NCBI GenBank assembly: GCA_009663005.1
Contig: CM018891.1
Location: 2,845,465 to 2,885,464 of the forward strand
DNA length: 40,000 bases
Source: Actinidia chinensis
Lineage: Eukaryota > Streptophyta > Magnoliopsida > Ericales > Actinidiaceae
Reading direction: 5' to 3'
The position numbers and the translations under genes were made by a program. This document shows positions 19,270 to 30,898 of the stretch, one piece after another (positions within the stretch are counted from its first letter, which is position 1; each line of letters starts with the position of its first letter). A model generated the notes under the pieces. It was not told the DNA's origin. It worked only from the letters and a program-made list of their open reading frames with translations, and did not search any database.

Positions 19270-22200
19270 ATGAAAATTCCTCTCCCTGAATTTAGAGGTT
19301 GGGGAAGAGGGAAAAGGGAGTAACAGTGAAAGAAATTCTAAGTATCTAAAGGTGGACATGTTGCTACTACAATAAACAAGCTTTAAGGACTTAAGCCTAT
19401 CATCTTACAGTCCATTTGGGGGATATCTGAGGTTTTTTTGGTACATGTTGATGCTGATGGGAGTGCTGTGGTCTAATTACTCTATGGAGGACTGATTCCC
19501 TTCATGTTAGAATCCTCATGTTGTAATAGAAACTTATTTTGTAGTGGTGTCATTCTACCTGATTTCCCTGTACTATCTTGAACGTGTATGGGCGCTATAC
19601 TGTCTCTGAAAGGGAAAGGATTTGGGGGGGTTTCAACTTGTCCCCTTAAAAGCCAATTTCCTCTGTCCCTGGTGTATGGGTGAGATTTAATGAAGTTAGA
19701 AATCTGAGTGAAAGGCAAGGTTATTCTAATAGGGACAGAGGGATGATGGGGGGGGGAAGACTACATAACTTCATTGAGGCTATGGCTGAGTAGACATCAA
19801 TTGAATTGGTATGAAGTTACATGGTCAAACAATCAGAGGTAGAGAAGTGGAGTAGAATTGATAGGTTTCTTTATTGAGTCAACATTGGCTACCAGGTTTA
19901 ATTAAAGATGGGGGCCTGCAAAACTATTTCTGATCATTGCCCAATTTTATTAAAGTTGATGATAGGGATCGGGGCCCAAAGCCATTTACATTTTTAATGC
20001 TTGGCTATCTAACTCCAATTGTATTCGAATAGTGGAGAATCTGGGCTAAGTAATTCTGATCAAGGGTTTGGGGGGCAGCTTTTGAATCCATAAGAAATTA
20101 AGAATTGAAGCTTCCCTTCAAACTCTGGGCAAGGAAAGTTTTGGAGGGTTACTAGTCAAAGATTGAGATTGTGGAAGAGATCTTCAGGATTTGGATATAA
20201 AAGCTGAGAATGGTATTCTATCTGATGCTGATAGGACACAAAGAAGGATCTGAGGTCAGTTAATGTGGAAGCTAAGTAGATCTATGGACAGATGTGGTGG
20301 CAAAAAGAAGTCCGAGACTAAATGGCAACTTCAAGAAGACAAAAATTCGAAGTTCTTCATTCAGGGTCATAATGGCAAGCATGATAAAATAAACTTATTT
20401 TAGTCAATTATGAGCAAATTGAGGATCCAAATCTAATATAAGCAAGCGTTTCCACTACTTCAAGGGCTTGTATGAAGAAATATGGCAATTAGGCCAATGT
20501 CCATAGAAAGGCCAAGGTTAATATCATAGTGGTTAATGCAGATCCATTTGTGTTCTTTTACTGAGGATGAAATCTGAGATGTATCACATCCTGTGATGGG
20601 AACAAGGCTCCTGGACCAGATGGATTCAATATGCTAGTATTAAGAAAGGCATGGTATTGTCATGAAACAGGATATTCGATTTATGGATAATTCCATAGTA
20701 AACTTAAGCTACCCAAATGCTTGAATTCCTCTTTTATAACCCTGATTCCCAAAGTTCAAAGCCCCATGTCTCTGTCGAATTTCTCTCAATAAGCCTCATA
20801 GGAAGTATGTTAAAATTTTTGGCAAAGTCTTGGCATGCAGAATTAACAAGGTATTCCTATGGTATTGGGAGAGGTCCAATCAGCTTTTATAGTGGAGAAC
20901 TATCCCAGATGGTATCCTTATTGCAAAATGAGGTGGTGGAGGATGAAAAGAGTGAAACAGGGTCATCATTATCAAGCTAGACTTTGAAAGGCTTTGATAC
21001 ATTAATTGAACTATTTGTTGAAAATGATGGATCTCATGGGATTTCCTCAAAGGTGGAGAGATTGGATTAAAGAGTCCTTTCTTCTGCAAGTGTTTCTGTC
21101 TAGTAAATGCTCTCCTTGGTAAGAGTTTTCCGATGCATAAGGGGGTCAGACAGGGTGATCACTTCGTGCCTTTCCTATTCATCTAGGCAGCTGAAGGGCT
21201 AAACTGGATTCTTAAGAGGGCTTATAGTCATGGGGTCATTCAGTGGTCCTACATATGGGTACTGCTGGGAGTGATTTTCTCACTTACCATTGCTGTGACT
21301 ATTAATTTTTTGTCACACAAGGTGGAAGAGGTGGTTTTCCTTAAGAATCTCTAGGGAACTTTGAGTCAAGTATCTGGACTAAAGATCAACTACATAAATG
21401 CTGTAATGTGTAGTGTGGTGGGCTCGCAATAGATGGGTGAAGTCCTTGGCCAATGTCCTAAACTGCCAAGGTCCAAAAGCTGCTTCCCATAAATACTTTG
21501 GGCTTCCTCTTGGAGCTAATCCCAATTGAAAGAAACCTGGAAGCCATGGTTGAAAGGTCGATCAAGATTGTCTTCATGGAAGAGGAGGAACCTATCATTT
21601 GGTGGTAGAATTGTAACTAATCACCGCTGCTTTTTTAGCCTACCTTTATCCTATAATTTCAATATTCACGATGCCATTGGTGTGATTAAGCATTAGTCAT
21701 ACAAGCAAGATTTCTATGGGGGGGCTCTGACCTCAGAAAAATTGCACTTGGTTGGCATGGTCAAGCCTCAAACGTAACTCTGTGTGGGGGTCTTGTATCA
21801 GAACATTAAACTTATGTAATGAGTGCCTATTGATGAAGTGGTGGTGGAGATTGGATTGAAAAATGCCCCTGGAGGCAAGTCTTAAATGCCAAAATACAAA
21901 AGTGGAGGGGAGAGATGATTCCAACATGGAGCTAAATAGGAAAGTATCAAAACTTGAAGAGACTTATGCTAATTTGTGTACGGCAACATTGCTTTTCGAG
22001 GCTTTCATAGAAAATGCAGCTGAGAATTGGGGATGGTAGATCAATCATGTGTTTTGGGAGGATATATGGCTAGGCAACTCCCTCTTCAGTCCTTTTTCCC
22101 CACTCTGTTTAAATCTTAAGCAACAGTCTGAGACCTTGGGTGATGTATTGGCAAGATTTGAGGATCTTCATGGCTGGGTTGTTTTGTTCAGAAGACCTTG

Positions 22201-22620
22201 CTGGTAGGGAATCAGAAGCCTTACAGAGCTCAAGGAGGTAATTGGAGGGTTCTGAAGTGGGTGGCCACATCAGATAGGCAGGATTCAGGTTAATTTGGCA
22301 AGGCTCCTTCTGTAATTTTCTGTCAAGTGCATTATAACTGGGCGTATCTCTACTCATTCAAGTGTTTATCAGAATTTTGAGTTAATCTGGCAGAATGTTG
22401 GGCCCCCCCCCCCGTTGCAATGTTTTGGTTGGCTAACTATCTTGGCAAGTAAAACTGCTGATTTCCTATTCAGATTAGTTATATCCAGGATGAGTGTGAA
22501 TGCTTTGTGCTCATTTTGCAACATGACTTGAACTCTAGATCATTTATTGCTTCATTGCTTCCTGTTTGGAATTGTTGGGCTGCCATTCTAGGTGGGTGTG
22601 TGTTGTCTGGGTAGCCCCTG
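19270..22620 (+). pseudogene. LINE ORF2 remnant: endonuclease, reverse transcriptase, zinc finger
   Basis: The endonuclease region starts near a (S)LNFRGWG-like reading (19285) and includes ETYMVKQSEVEKWSRIDRF-like sequence (about 19820) and the SDHCPILLKL motif (about 19930). Reverse transcriptase is marked by DGNKAPGPDGFNM (about 20595-20632), ITLIPKVQSP (about 20738), GSMLKFLAKS (about 20800), VVEDEK, KLDFER and the RQGD motif in GVRQGDHFVPFLFI (about 21145). The catalytic (F/Y)ADD box near 21290 is degraded by indels. A zf-RVT-like CSFCNMT...LDHLLLHC pattern lies at about 22510-22560. Many stops and indels make it inactive; runs of G or C (19624, 19749, 22406) add frameshifts. Confidence 0.85.
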
Positions 22621-23167
22621 CATCTATAGGCGTTTGTTTTATTGGGTGAGAGCCTGGTCCTTGGAACTCACGGGTAAAGCATCTGGACTCCAAGCCCTTT
22701 GGCTGTGTGTTGTCTATATGGAATGCTAGAAACAAAAAAATTTTGATAACACCCAGTGAATTGCTTGATATTGTTTGATCTCATTATTGGCTTCGCATAG
22801 CCTTCTGGGTATCATCAAGCACGGACGTAGAGATCTATCAATGGAGCATCCAATATAGAGATGAATTCAGGGATTCGTGAAAGGTAGAATTCCCCAATCC
22901 TTTGTTGATAGGATTCTTTTGGGTGTCTTTGGATCTTTGGACAAGTTACGGGTTTAACTCTGAGTTGGATCCCCAAAGGTTGTTGAGCTTCTTGTATGTT
23001 ATGGAGTTCATGTTGTTTGTAATTGTTAGTTTTAGTCCGTTTTTTCTTTTGGTTGGGTGGAAGGGTTGATTGCTTATCACTGTCTCTTTAGCCTATTATG
23101 TTATTCTGTTCTCATTTCAATGAAACTTTCTTCTCGCTGGTTCAAAAAAAAAAATATTCGATTTAAA

Positions 23168-24700
23168 CAATTTTATTTACAAGTTATTTTTGTGAGAGTT
23201 GTAGGAACTTTGACGTTAAAGACGTCCTCCTACCCACGTTTGAGTATATCGAGGAAGTTATGATGAAGTCAAATGGCTAGGAGAAGCCCGGAGTGGCAAT
23301 GTGAGACCAAAATGAGACCTAGGCAACCAAAGCAGAAGAACTACTGGTAGTTGATGCAGGACTACCAGTGGACAAGGCATTTCAAAGGCGAAATCAGAAT
23401 ATTCACTACTAGTAGTGAGTTCAGCACTACTAGTAGTCCATACTTCCATAGATTAATCAAGGTTTAAGCACTACCGATAGTGGATTCATGATTACCAGTA
23501 GATGGAGGATTCAGGCAGCTCCAAAGACAAAAGAATTATCGGTAGTGAATGCTTAAACCAGAACTTTTTTAACTTTTATGTGCAACTTTTAAGGGTATTT
23601 TCGCCTTTTCATTAGGACTTTTTTACGGTCTATTTAAACAACTTTTTTAAAATTTTCAAGAATTGAATTCATTTTAGGTTTAACTCCATTTTAGATCTAG
23701 AAGTTATTATAGAGAGAAAGAGAAGAAGAAGTGGGTTTATGTATTAAAAGTTGTAAATCTTTAATTTTTCTACTCTCATTTGCTCATTTATGATTATAAG
23801 TACTTTTTATTGTTAATTTTAAACAATTTCAATTTCTCTGAACTACTTGTTGTGCTTCTTCTTTTTTTATATTTCTTGTCTTTTCATTTTCTACTTTTTA
23901 TTTAATCTTTTGTAGTATATCACCTTAAGATGAACTCTACACAATTATGGTTGCTACCCACTATTTTGGGACTTGGTCGCAAGAGTTAGATTTCCATTTT
24001 TTGACCTAGGTTTGATTGGTTAATTGTCTCTAAAATGGTTTACACGCGTGTTTGAAATATTAGGGCAAAATATTGTGCAGTCTTAACTAGGTTCCATATA
24101 TCCTTTAATCCATGTGTCAACAAGCTTGCCTTGGGTACATTGATGCTTAGTTTCCCTGTACTCTAAGTGTGTTTGATAAAATGTCTCAAAACCTTTAATC
24201 ATTCACAAACACACTCATTTGTATGAGAAACATGATTTTAAACTTAAATCTTTCAACTAATATCATAGTAAAAATGAGATGTGGTTGAGTTAAATGAGAG
24301 AAAAAACTCACCTACCAAAGTTAAGAAGGAATCGAGTTTTTAAACTTTGCCTCCTTTAATTTTATAGTTAAATTACTATAGTGTAAACAAAATCAACATT
24401 TCACAACCAAAACATTTTTCATAACTTTAATATTAAATTATTTGTTTACTCACTATAGAAAATTCGGCTTATCATTAGTTCCCTATTGAGAATTGATATC
24501 AGGCATTCTGAATATTATGCTGCATTGATCACAGGTTTTTACGCATGGAAACATACGCATTTGGAAAGCAAACAGTTAGTTAGAAAGCAAACTATGAGAG
24601 AGTGAAATAGGTTTGCTAAGATTTAATGGCCAGTTAAATTTCTTCTCAATAACTTACACAAACAATGAACTTCTAGATTTAGCATGTAAGCAATGTAAAA
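23168..24700. mobile_element. Decayed LTR-retrotransposon-like sequence
   Basis: No coding domain is visible. 23335-23550 holds repeated (A/C)CTACTAGTAGT-like and TACCGGTAGTG-like palindromes. 23590-23960 has the layout of a plant LTR: TATTTAAAC-like core promoter sequence, CTCCATTTTAGATC and an AGAGAGAAAGAGAAG leader-like stretch. Neither end can be paired, so family and limits are uncertain. Confidence 0.4.
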
Positions 24701-25960
24701 GGAGAGAAGAGAAAATGATGCAAATGATTTAGAGTGATTCGGCGAATCTTGGCGTACATCCACTCTCTAAGCTTTTTCTTGAAAATTCACTAACTTCAAG
24801 CTTAAGGGTATTTGATAACATTTACAACTACTAGAACTCTTCTAGTCTTTAAGATACTACTTCTCTTGAAAATTCTCAATCACTAACAGTGATCTTCTTA
24901 ATAAAATACAATAGTTTGAAGTAACTATTTGCTCATATAATCTAGATTGATAATAAATATATTGAAGCTCTCTTGTCTAGAGTTATCTAACTTTCTTGAT
25001 CTCAATCAAGCGCATAATGAATGACCTCAATTAAGCGCACAATGAATGGAAGTAATGAATACAAGTGAGTGTAAGGATTAAAAGCACTTCAATTACTTTT
25101 CCAACAACTCCAATGATTGAATTTATAAACCAAAAATGAATTATAGTCATTGTAGCATTAAATGCAACTGATTTAGTCGTTCTGATTTAATCACAGTTGT
25201 TGGATCTATGATTTAGACGTGCAAGATCAAACTTTCAAACTTTGGTCGATCGAACTTGAATTTCGATCGTTTGAACTAAAAGTCCATAGGCTTGCATTTC
25301 TTGTTTGCTGAGAGTTTTATAATTTTCGGTCGACCGAACTTGAACTTCGGTCGTGTTTGAATTATAATTCTAGTGAGCACTTATGTCGCTCTGCTTTTTG
25401 TTTGATCTTCGATCGGTTGAACCCTCTGAACTTTGGTCGTGCGCTTCTAAATTTCGGTCGATCGAATGTAAACTTTGGTCGTCATGAACTATATTTCCAA
25501 AGAACAAGTCTGTCTTGAACTTTTGATTTTTCTGTCATTTGGCTGACCTTTATACAAGTTCAGTCGTGGCTTCCTAACTTTGGTTGACCGAAAGTAAAGT
25601 TCGGTCGTCCTTTAACTTAAATTCTAGTGAGCAATTTAAACACTTGTTTTGTTCCTTCAAACTTCGGCTAAGCCTCTTATGCTTCAGTCGACTAGTTCGG
25701 TCAATCGAACTTTTGACAATAACAACTTTTGTGTTATTTTTTTGTTTTGAGTGTTGAATTTGTTCTTTTGCCTCTTTCGTATACTCAATGACACTGATTA
25801 TGACTTGTGAGGAGTTTCAACTCTCACTTTAATCGTGAGTAAACCTATTTTTAAGACCACTGTTGTATTTCCTTATTTAAAATAATTTTCAACAAAAGTT
25901 TATCTTTAACTTAGCTTTTAACAATTGTAATCATCAAAATCAAATAAACATTTATTTCAA
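24700..25960. repeat. Repetitive DNA with TTCGGTCGACCGAAC-type repeats, probable LTR remnant
   Basis: Between about 25230 and 25710 some ten variants of TTTGGTCGATCGAAC, TCGGTCGACCGAACTTGAAC and CTTCGGTCGT occur at irregular spacing. The phrase AATTCTAGTGAGCA appears twice (25365, 25622). An upstream GTGATTCGGCGAATCTTGGCGTACATCC block is of a kind common near plant LTR ends. No ORF or TG...CA boundary could be fixed. Confidence 0.5.
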
Positions 25961-26419
25961 CAGCTTGTCTTTATGGTTTGGGGGAGGTGTATGGGCGTAG
26001 GAGGGGTTGGGAAGGAACTTGATAGGTTTATACTTACTTGGTTTTTCTCTTTGCTTATTTTCATGACTTGTTTAACTTAGTTTTTTTTTAAAAAAAAACT
26101 ACAGTGATTTTTTACTATTTCTTAGCCATCCCAAGCAGAAAAGTTGATTTCTTATCTCACTTTTTGTATTTTAGCCACAAGTAAAAGAATAGCTAAACCA
26201 AACGGGGCCTTAGTGAGAGAGCAATGGTACATACATATAATAGTTACATATATTGTTCATACATAATACGGTAGATCTTTTTTCTCTTCTATTTTTTTCA
26301 TAATAAAGTATTAGTTACTATGAGAGGATAAAATATCCCGCTTCATTTCCGGTAGAGCTTTAACGAGCGCTGTCGTTGGACTGTCACTTTATAGCAAGTT
26401 CGGTCAGTATTTTCACAAT

Positions 26420-26690
26420 TTTTTGAGCGACAGTGGCAGTGGCGGCGATGGCGGTGATGGTGAAAAATAGTAAAAAAATTATTAATAATTTTATTATTTA
26501 AAATAACAAACAATATAATTTTACTGTTATGAGTGGTAGCGGCAATGACAATAGTAGTGAATAAGAGTAAAAAAATAAAAAAAATAATAATTTTATTACT
26601 CAAAAAGGAAAACAGTACAATTTTATTATTTTGGGTGGTGGAGGCAATGACGATGGTGGTAGAGAAAAATAATAATAAAAATTCAAAAAT
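26420..26690. repeat. Minisatellite, about three units (copy 2)
   Basis: Units with GTGGCAGTGGCGGCGATGGCGG, GAGTGGTAGCGGCAATGAC and GGTGGTGGAGGCAATGACG cores are separated by AATAGTAAAAAAATTATTAATAATTTTATTA-like spacers. They match the array at 14455-14960, which has about two more units. Confidence 0.7.
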
Positions 26691-27350
26691 AATTTTGTTT
26701 TCAAAATAAGGGCAGAATCATCATAAAAAACTCCATAATATAAATGGAGGACCTTAGCCAGAAAATCTTTCAACTTAATGGACTTCACAATTTGGCAAAA
26801 ATATTTACTGAACTAATTGTTAATTCAAGCTCAATTCAAATACTTCGGACCAATTTTTTTTTATCATAAAAGTATGACAGCTGGATCCTAATACACAATT
26901 AATAAGTGGACCCAACGATAATTAATAAGTGGATCCCACTTTAATTCATAATAATATTTATAATTAGTCATAATTATTTTACTAAATTAATTAATAACAT
27001 TAATTTTTGGTTATTATATCTCATAAAAGCACAGATATATTGGACCTTGCGTTAATTATACATGGGCCCACATAACAAATGATTTTTTTTATTTTATAAA
27101 ATCTTATAAAATAAACTATGTATTATCATAAAAAGAAACTACATTATTCATAATTTTATGTCACAATAAGTCATAAGTAATTTAAAAAATATTGTCATAA
27201 TTACTCGTAAAAACTATTAAACTAATTGAATCATAACAAGTTTTTTTGGACACATATCATAAAAAATATCACAGTGGACTCTACATGAATAAAAGAAATA
27301 ATACTAAAAGTTCTCATAAAATAAAATGGACCTTAAATTATCATAAATAA

Positions 27351-27407
27351 CTTGATTCTAGCATCTTAATCATGTTCAAAATTTGAGAGGCATCCTTCCT
27401 CCTGAAG
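27351..27407 (-). pseudogene. P450 exon shard (end of CYP82 exon 1), second copy
   Basis: Same shard as at 15587-15643. The minus strand reads LQEEG, then a substitution, then LSNFEHD with a break near AS(R/I)IK, matching the last part of exon 1 of the gene at 29896. It lies in segmental duplication B, copy 2, about 1.7 kb 3' of that gene and on the same strand. It is probably the last trace of another tandem P450 copy. Confidence 0.72.
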
Positions 27408-28838
27408 TTATAAACACAGACATCCACAAATAACCTGTTTTTATGAGATAGTTCATGTCTTGGCCTATGTGCAATGCAATAAAATAGAAATAGAAAATCA
27501 GATATAGATATGAAGTACTAGTCTTTGAAGAAAAAAATTATGTTTATCAAGCTTTTGTCACTATTTTTTTTTATTCTAACTAGTTGAATGTTTGTGATTG
27601 ACGACCCGACTCTAGCTCATGTGGTTGTTCCCTTGGTTTTAAGGGTAAGATTCTGAGTTCGAGCTGATAAAGAAGTGCCGACACCTGTTATAACTACTAA
27701 CAACTAACTCTTTTTGATGTATTAAAAAAAAGAATGTACGTGATTGATTCTAATATTCCATGTACCCTAGGGCATAGACGTTATGTAAGGAGAAACTTGA
27801 GGTGAGTCATTTTAATTTGCTGATGATTTTAATAATTGTACGTGGATTAGAATTTTTTGAGAGTTTGCCCATAAATAGAACTTATTGGGTAACCTAAGAG
27901 ACTTGTATAGGGAAGATTGAGGTGTAGATAAAGGGAGACACGGAAATATACCAATGGCACCGGGGTGACCCCTGAGGGTTGAAAAGAGAATTGTCTCAGA
28001 GCTTGGATTTTTGAGTGTTTTTAGTCTCGTGGTTGTATACCTCTACGGAATATAGTGGATTACCGTTCTCGCCTGTGAATGTAGGTTGGCGTGGGCCAAA
28101 TAACTTAAATTCTTGTGTAATTTTTTCTTTGTTGTGCGTGTGGTTATGCTTCGATTTGTGTTCGGGAATGGTGAAATATTTTACATGTGACCTTAATTAG
28201 CAGAGGAAATATGAGACATTAGACAAATTATGAGAAATTCTACAAGTCCAAGAAGTTGGATCTAGAAAGTTCTTATAATTCAAAATAAATGATTCAAATT
28301 CACATGAGCATATGAATCTCGCATAATCAAGTGAATATGCACCATTCATTTTGAATTCATAAAACTTTTTTGAATTTAAATTCTTGGACCATAGATTATG
28401 CATTCAATAATGCGTTCATGATACGTTTTTTGTGAATATATTACAATAATATCTCCAATTAGTGATTGCTTTCAACTATTTGAAACGTGTAATGTTGACA
28501 TATATGTGTCTGTATTCTCAGTAGATTTTGCTGGATGCACCCAGTGCAGGTGGTACCAAATCTTACTTTTGTTTTAATAATAAAAATTCTTTGCCTTTAT
28601 AAAGCTACGAGATAATGACTTTTTTGAATAATGTTACCTTGCGAATGAGCATAAAACATGAAATAAACATGAACATTGAACGCACCTTTTCTTGGGCAAA
28701 TCAATCCTATAGAAACAAAGTTTTATATAAAATTTGATTATAAAATAATGTGAATCGTTTATATCATGCTGGCCCACATTTTTTAGTTGTAATTCTTCTA
28801 AACAAAATTCATTTTTTTTTCCTGTTTGGCTTGTCTTT

Positions 28839-29103
28839 ATAGTTGGGCGAATGATTTTTAGCTTGTAAACGCTCTCGCAAAACCCCTAAATTTTGTTACC
28901 GTAATAAATTGTATGCAGCGGTGTTATGGTGAAATAAAAACCAGAGAAGTTTGAATTATTAGGTTGAAATGAACAGACCAAAAGCAAGAATAAAGTCCAA
29001 TCCTGGTTTTAAAGGTTACAACTTGACTTGTGAACTTAAAAAACACCATAAGCTAACAACAAGAAGCCCTGTTTTATTCAAACTGTAACTCAAATCATTC
29101 AAT
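28839..29103 (-). other. 3' flank of the CYP82C-like gene
   Basis: Probable 3' UTR and downstream sequence. The only signal is an AATAAA (29073-29078) shortly after the stop codon. Confidence 0.5.
29073..29078 (-). terminator. Candidate polyadenylation signal AATAAA
   Basis: Minus strand GAATAAAAC begins about 26 nt after the TGA stop of the CYP82C-like gene. The spacing is short but usable for a plant near-upstream element. Confidence 0.45.
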
Positions 29104-30850
29104 TCAGTAGCCGTAGAGCTTCGTGGGCAGGCGTGGGGTGAGAAGAACCTCCAATGGCGTTGCTTTCGGAATAGTCAGCCCTGGACTCTCACTCATATCA
29201 ACTGGCAAATCCAGTGGGCTTGCCAAATCGAACCCGTGAAGGAGACGGGCAAGGGTCAGGTGCAGGACTTGGAGAGCAAACGACACACCCGGGCATGACC
29301 GCCTGCCTGAACCAAAAGGAATGAGCTCAAAGTGTTGCCCTCTCACATCAACATTTTCGTGGTTGGTGAAAAACCTCTCTGGTTTAAAGATCGATGGATC
29401 GGTCCAAACTCTCGGGTCCCTCTGAATCTTCCATATGTTCACTATTAGGCGGGTCCCGCCTGGGACGTTGTAGCCGCCTACAGTACAACTTTCCATGGCT
29501 TCTCGGGGTCCTAAGAGCGGACCGGCAGGGTACAAACGCAGGGTTTCCTTGATGATGGCTTGAAGATAGATAAGGTTTTTGATGTCTGAATCATCAACTT
29601 GTCTGTCCGCACCAACATGGAGGTCTAATTCTTCTTGTGCTTTCTTTAACGCTTCTGTGTTGTTCAGAAGTAACGAGATTGCCCACGTCAACGTGCCCGC
29701 GGTGGTGTCGCTGCCACCTAGGATGAGTGCCTGCATAAAAAAATTAAACCAATTCAATTATCCGGATATAAAATGCTATGTACCCAATAAAAGTGGCCCA
29801 AAAAGAACCCCCCAAAAAACTTTAAGAGATAGTTATAGGACTCTTCAACCTATTTGATCACTCATTAGCTATATAGATTAAAGAACATAGCATACCAAGC
29901 AGGTAGATTTGATGCTAGTATTTGAATCATGTTCAAAATTTGAGAGCCGTCCTTCCTCCTGAAGGGACAGCATCACATCAATGAAATCCTGCTCGCTCTT
30001 AGCCTCACCAGCCCTTCTCCTTTGACGATGCTCCTCCAACCAACCTTCGAGTATCGAATCCAACTCTTTGGCAGTCTTTTTCATCGCTCGCTCGTGGCCA
30101 TTCACATCAAACCACCCCAAGAATGGAAGTGCATCAGAGACCACGAAAATGCCAATGAGGTGAAAGAACTGACTAATCGCCTTCTGGCAACGTCTGGCTT
30201 CGTCATCATCACAGTCAGCTCCAGCACCAAAATAGCGTTTTCCAGCCACCATTCTAACAACAACGTTAAGTGTGAGATCTTCTAACCAACGTTTGAGCTC
30301 CACAAGCACAGGGCGGTTTCTGTCTTTGAGTCCACAAGTTGTACAGCTCCCCAATCCCCATGTTCACTTCGGAAGTCCGCACGTGTTTGAGCATTTCAAG
30401 CCGGCGGTTTGAGAGGAGCTCGAGGGTGGCAATCTTCCGCATCTCGCGCCAGAAGGGGCTGTATGGTGCAAAACCAAACACCGCGTAGTTGTAGCCCATT
30501 AGCTTTGCAGCTGCAGTAGTGGGACGAGAAGCAAGTGCCTTGTCATTATCAGTGAAGCATTCTTTCGCTACTTCCCAGCTATTCACTACGAAAGCACGGC
30601 GACTACCGAGGCGGATGTTGAATGCTGGTCCGTACTTATCGGCCATGTCTCCGAGTGTTCGGTAGAGAAGCTGATCGACACCACCAAGTAAATGGAGGTG
30701 GCCGATAATTGGCCATGCACCAGCTGGTTGAGGAGCTTCTTTGACAGTAATCATGCTTGTTTTTTGATTCTTCTTTCCAACTAAAGCACAGTAAACAAAA
30801 ACCAAGGTAACAAACGCCCCAATGACTGGTAAACAGAAAGAAGAGTCCAT
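29104..30850 (-). CDS. CYP82C-like cytochrome P450, two exons, one frameshift in exon 1
   Basis: Exon 1 is 29896-30850 and exon 2 is 29104-29730, with a 165-nt phase-0 intron (GTATGC...ATGCAG) at the usual CYP82 position. The product is about 526 residues, a normal family length. The start is ATG at 30850, just before an ER anchor (residues 6-24); an upstream in-frame start is less likely because the TATA box sits there. Motifs: hinge [11 protein letters not shown] (40-50), helix C WREMR (134-138), I-helix GGSDTT (323-328), ETLR (380-383), PERF (435-438), haem loop [10 protein letters not shown] with Cys464. After NLW (W173) one extra base (ACTC at 30328-30331) shifts the frame; the alternative frame resumes at [14 protein letters not shown] and stays open to the donor. 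CYP82C enzymes hydroxylate phenolic rings, such as coumarins; the substrate here is unknown. As read it is a pseudogene or carries an assembly error. Confidence 0.92.
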
Positions 30851-30890
30851 TGTTTGGTGATGAGATAAGCAGGGACAATAGACCGGGTCC

Positions 30891-30898
30891 ATTTATAA
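30891..30898 (-). promoter_or_regulatory. TATA box of the CYP82C-like gene
   Basis: Minus strand TTATAAAT lies 41 bp upstream of the ATG at 30850, implying a 5' UTR of roughly 10-20 nt. The eroded relative at 34844 has a TATAAG box at nearly the same distance and a shared AGATAAGCAGG leader, which supports the assignment. Confidence 0.65.

Larger units (their letters stand above)
17155..23150 (+). mobile_element. Near-full-length L1-type LINE with RRM ORF1, 17-bp TSD and poly(A) end
   Basis: A 6.0-kb element is bounded by a perfect 17-bp direct repeat AAAATATTCGATTTAAA (17138-17154 and 23151-23167). It ends in a GTTC-A(n) tail on the plus strand (23143 on). In order it holds an RRM-bearing ORF1 remnant, an apurinic endonuclease region, a reverse transcriptase region and a zinc-finger region typical of plant L1 ORF2. 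All coding parts are broken by stops and indels. The tail, target-site duplication and domain order together identify target-primed insertion. The insertion lies just beyond the end of segmental duplication B copy 1. Confidence 0.92.
26420..28838. repeat. Segmental duplication B, copy 2 (pair of 14640-17065)
   Basis: Direct-orientation copy of 14640-17065 with the same block order, ending near a shared TGGCTTGT. It lies immediately 3' of the CYP82C-like gene (stop at 29104). Copy-specific small indels include a CATGGGCCCACATA stretch near 27061 that copy 1 lacks. No gene other than the P450 shard at 27351 was found. Confidence 0.85.
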
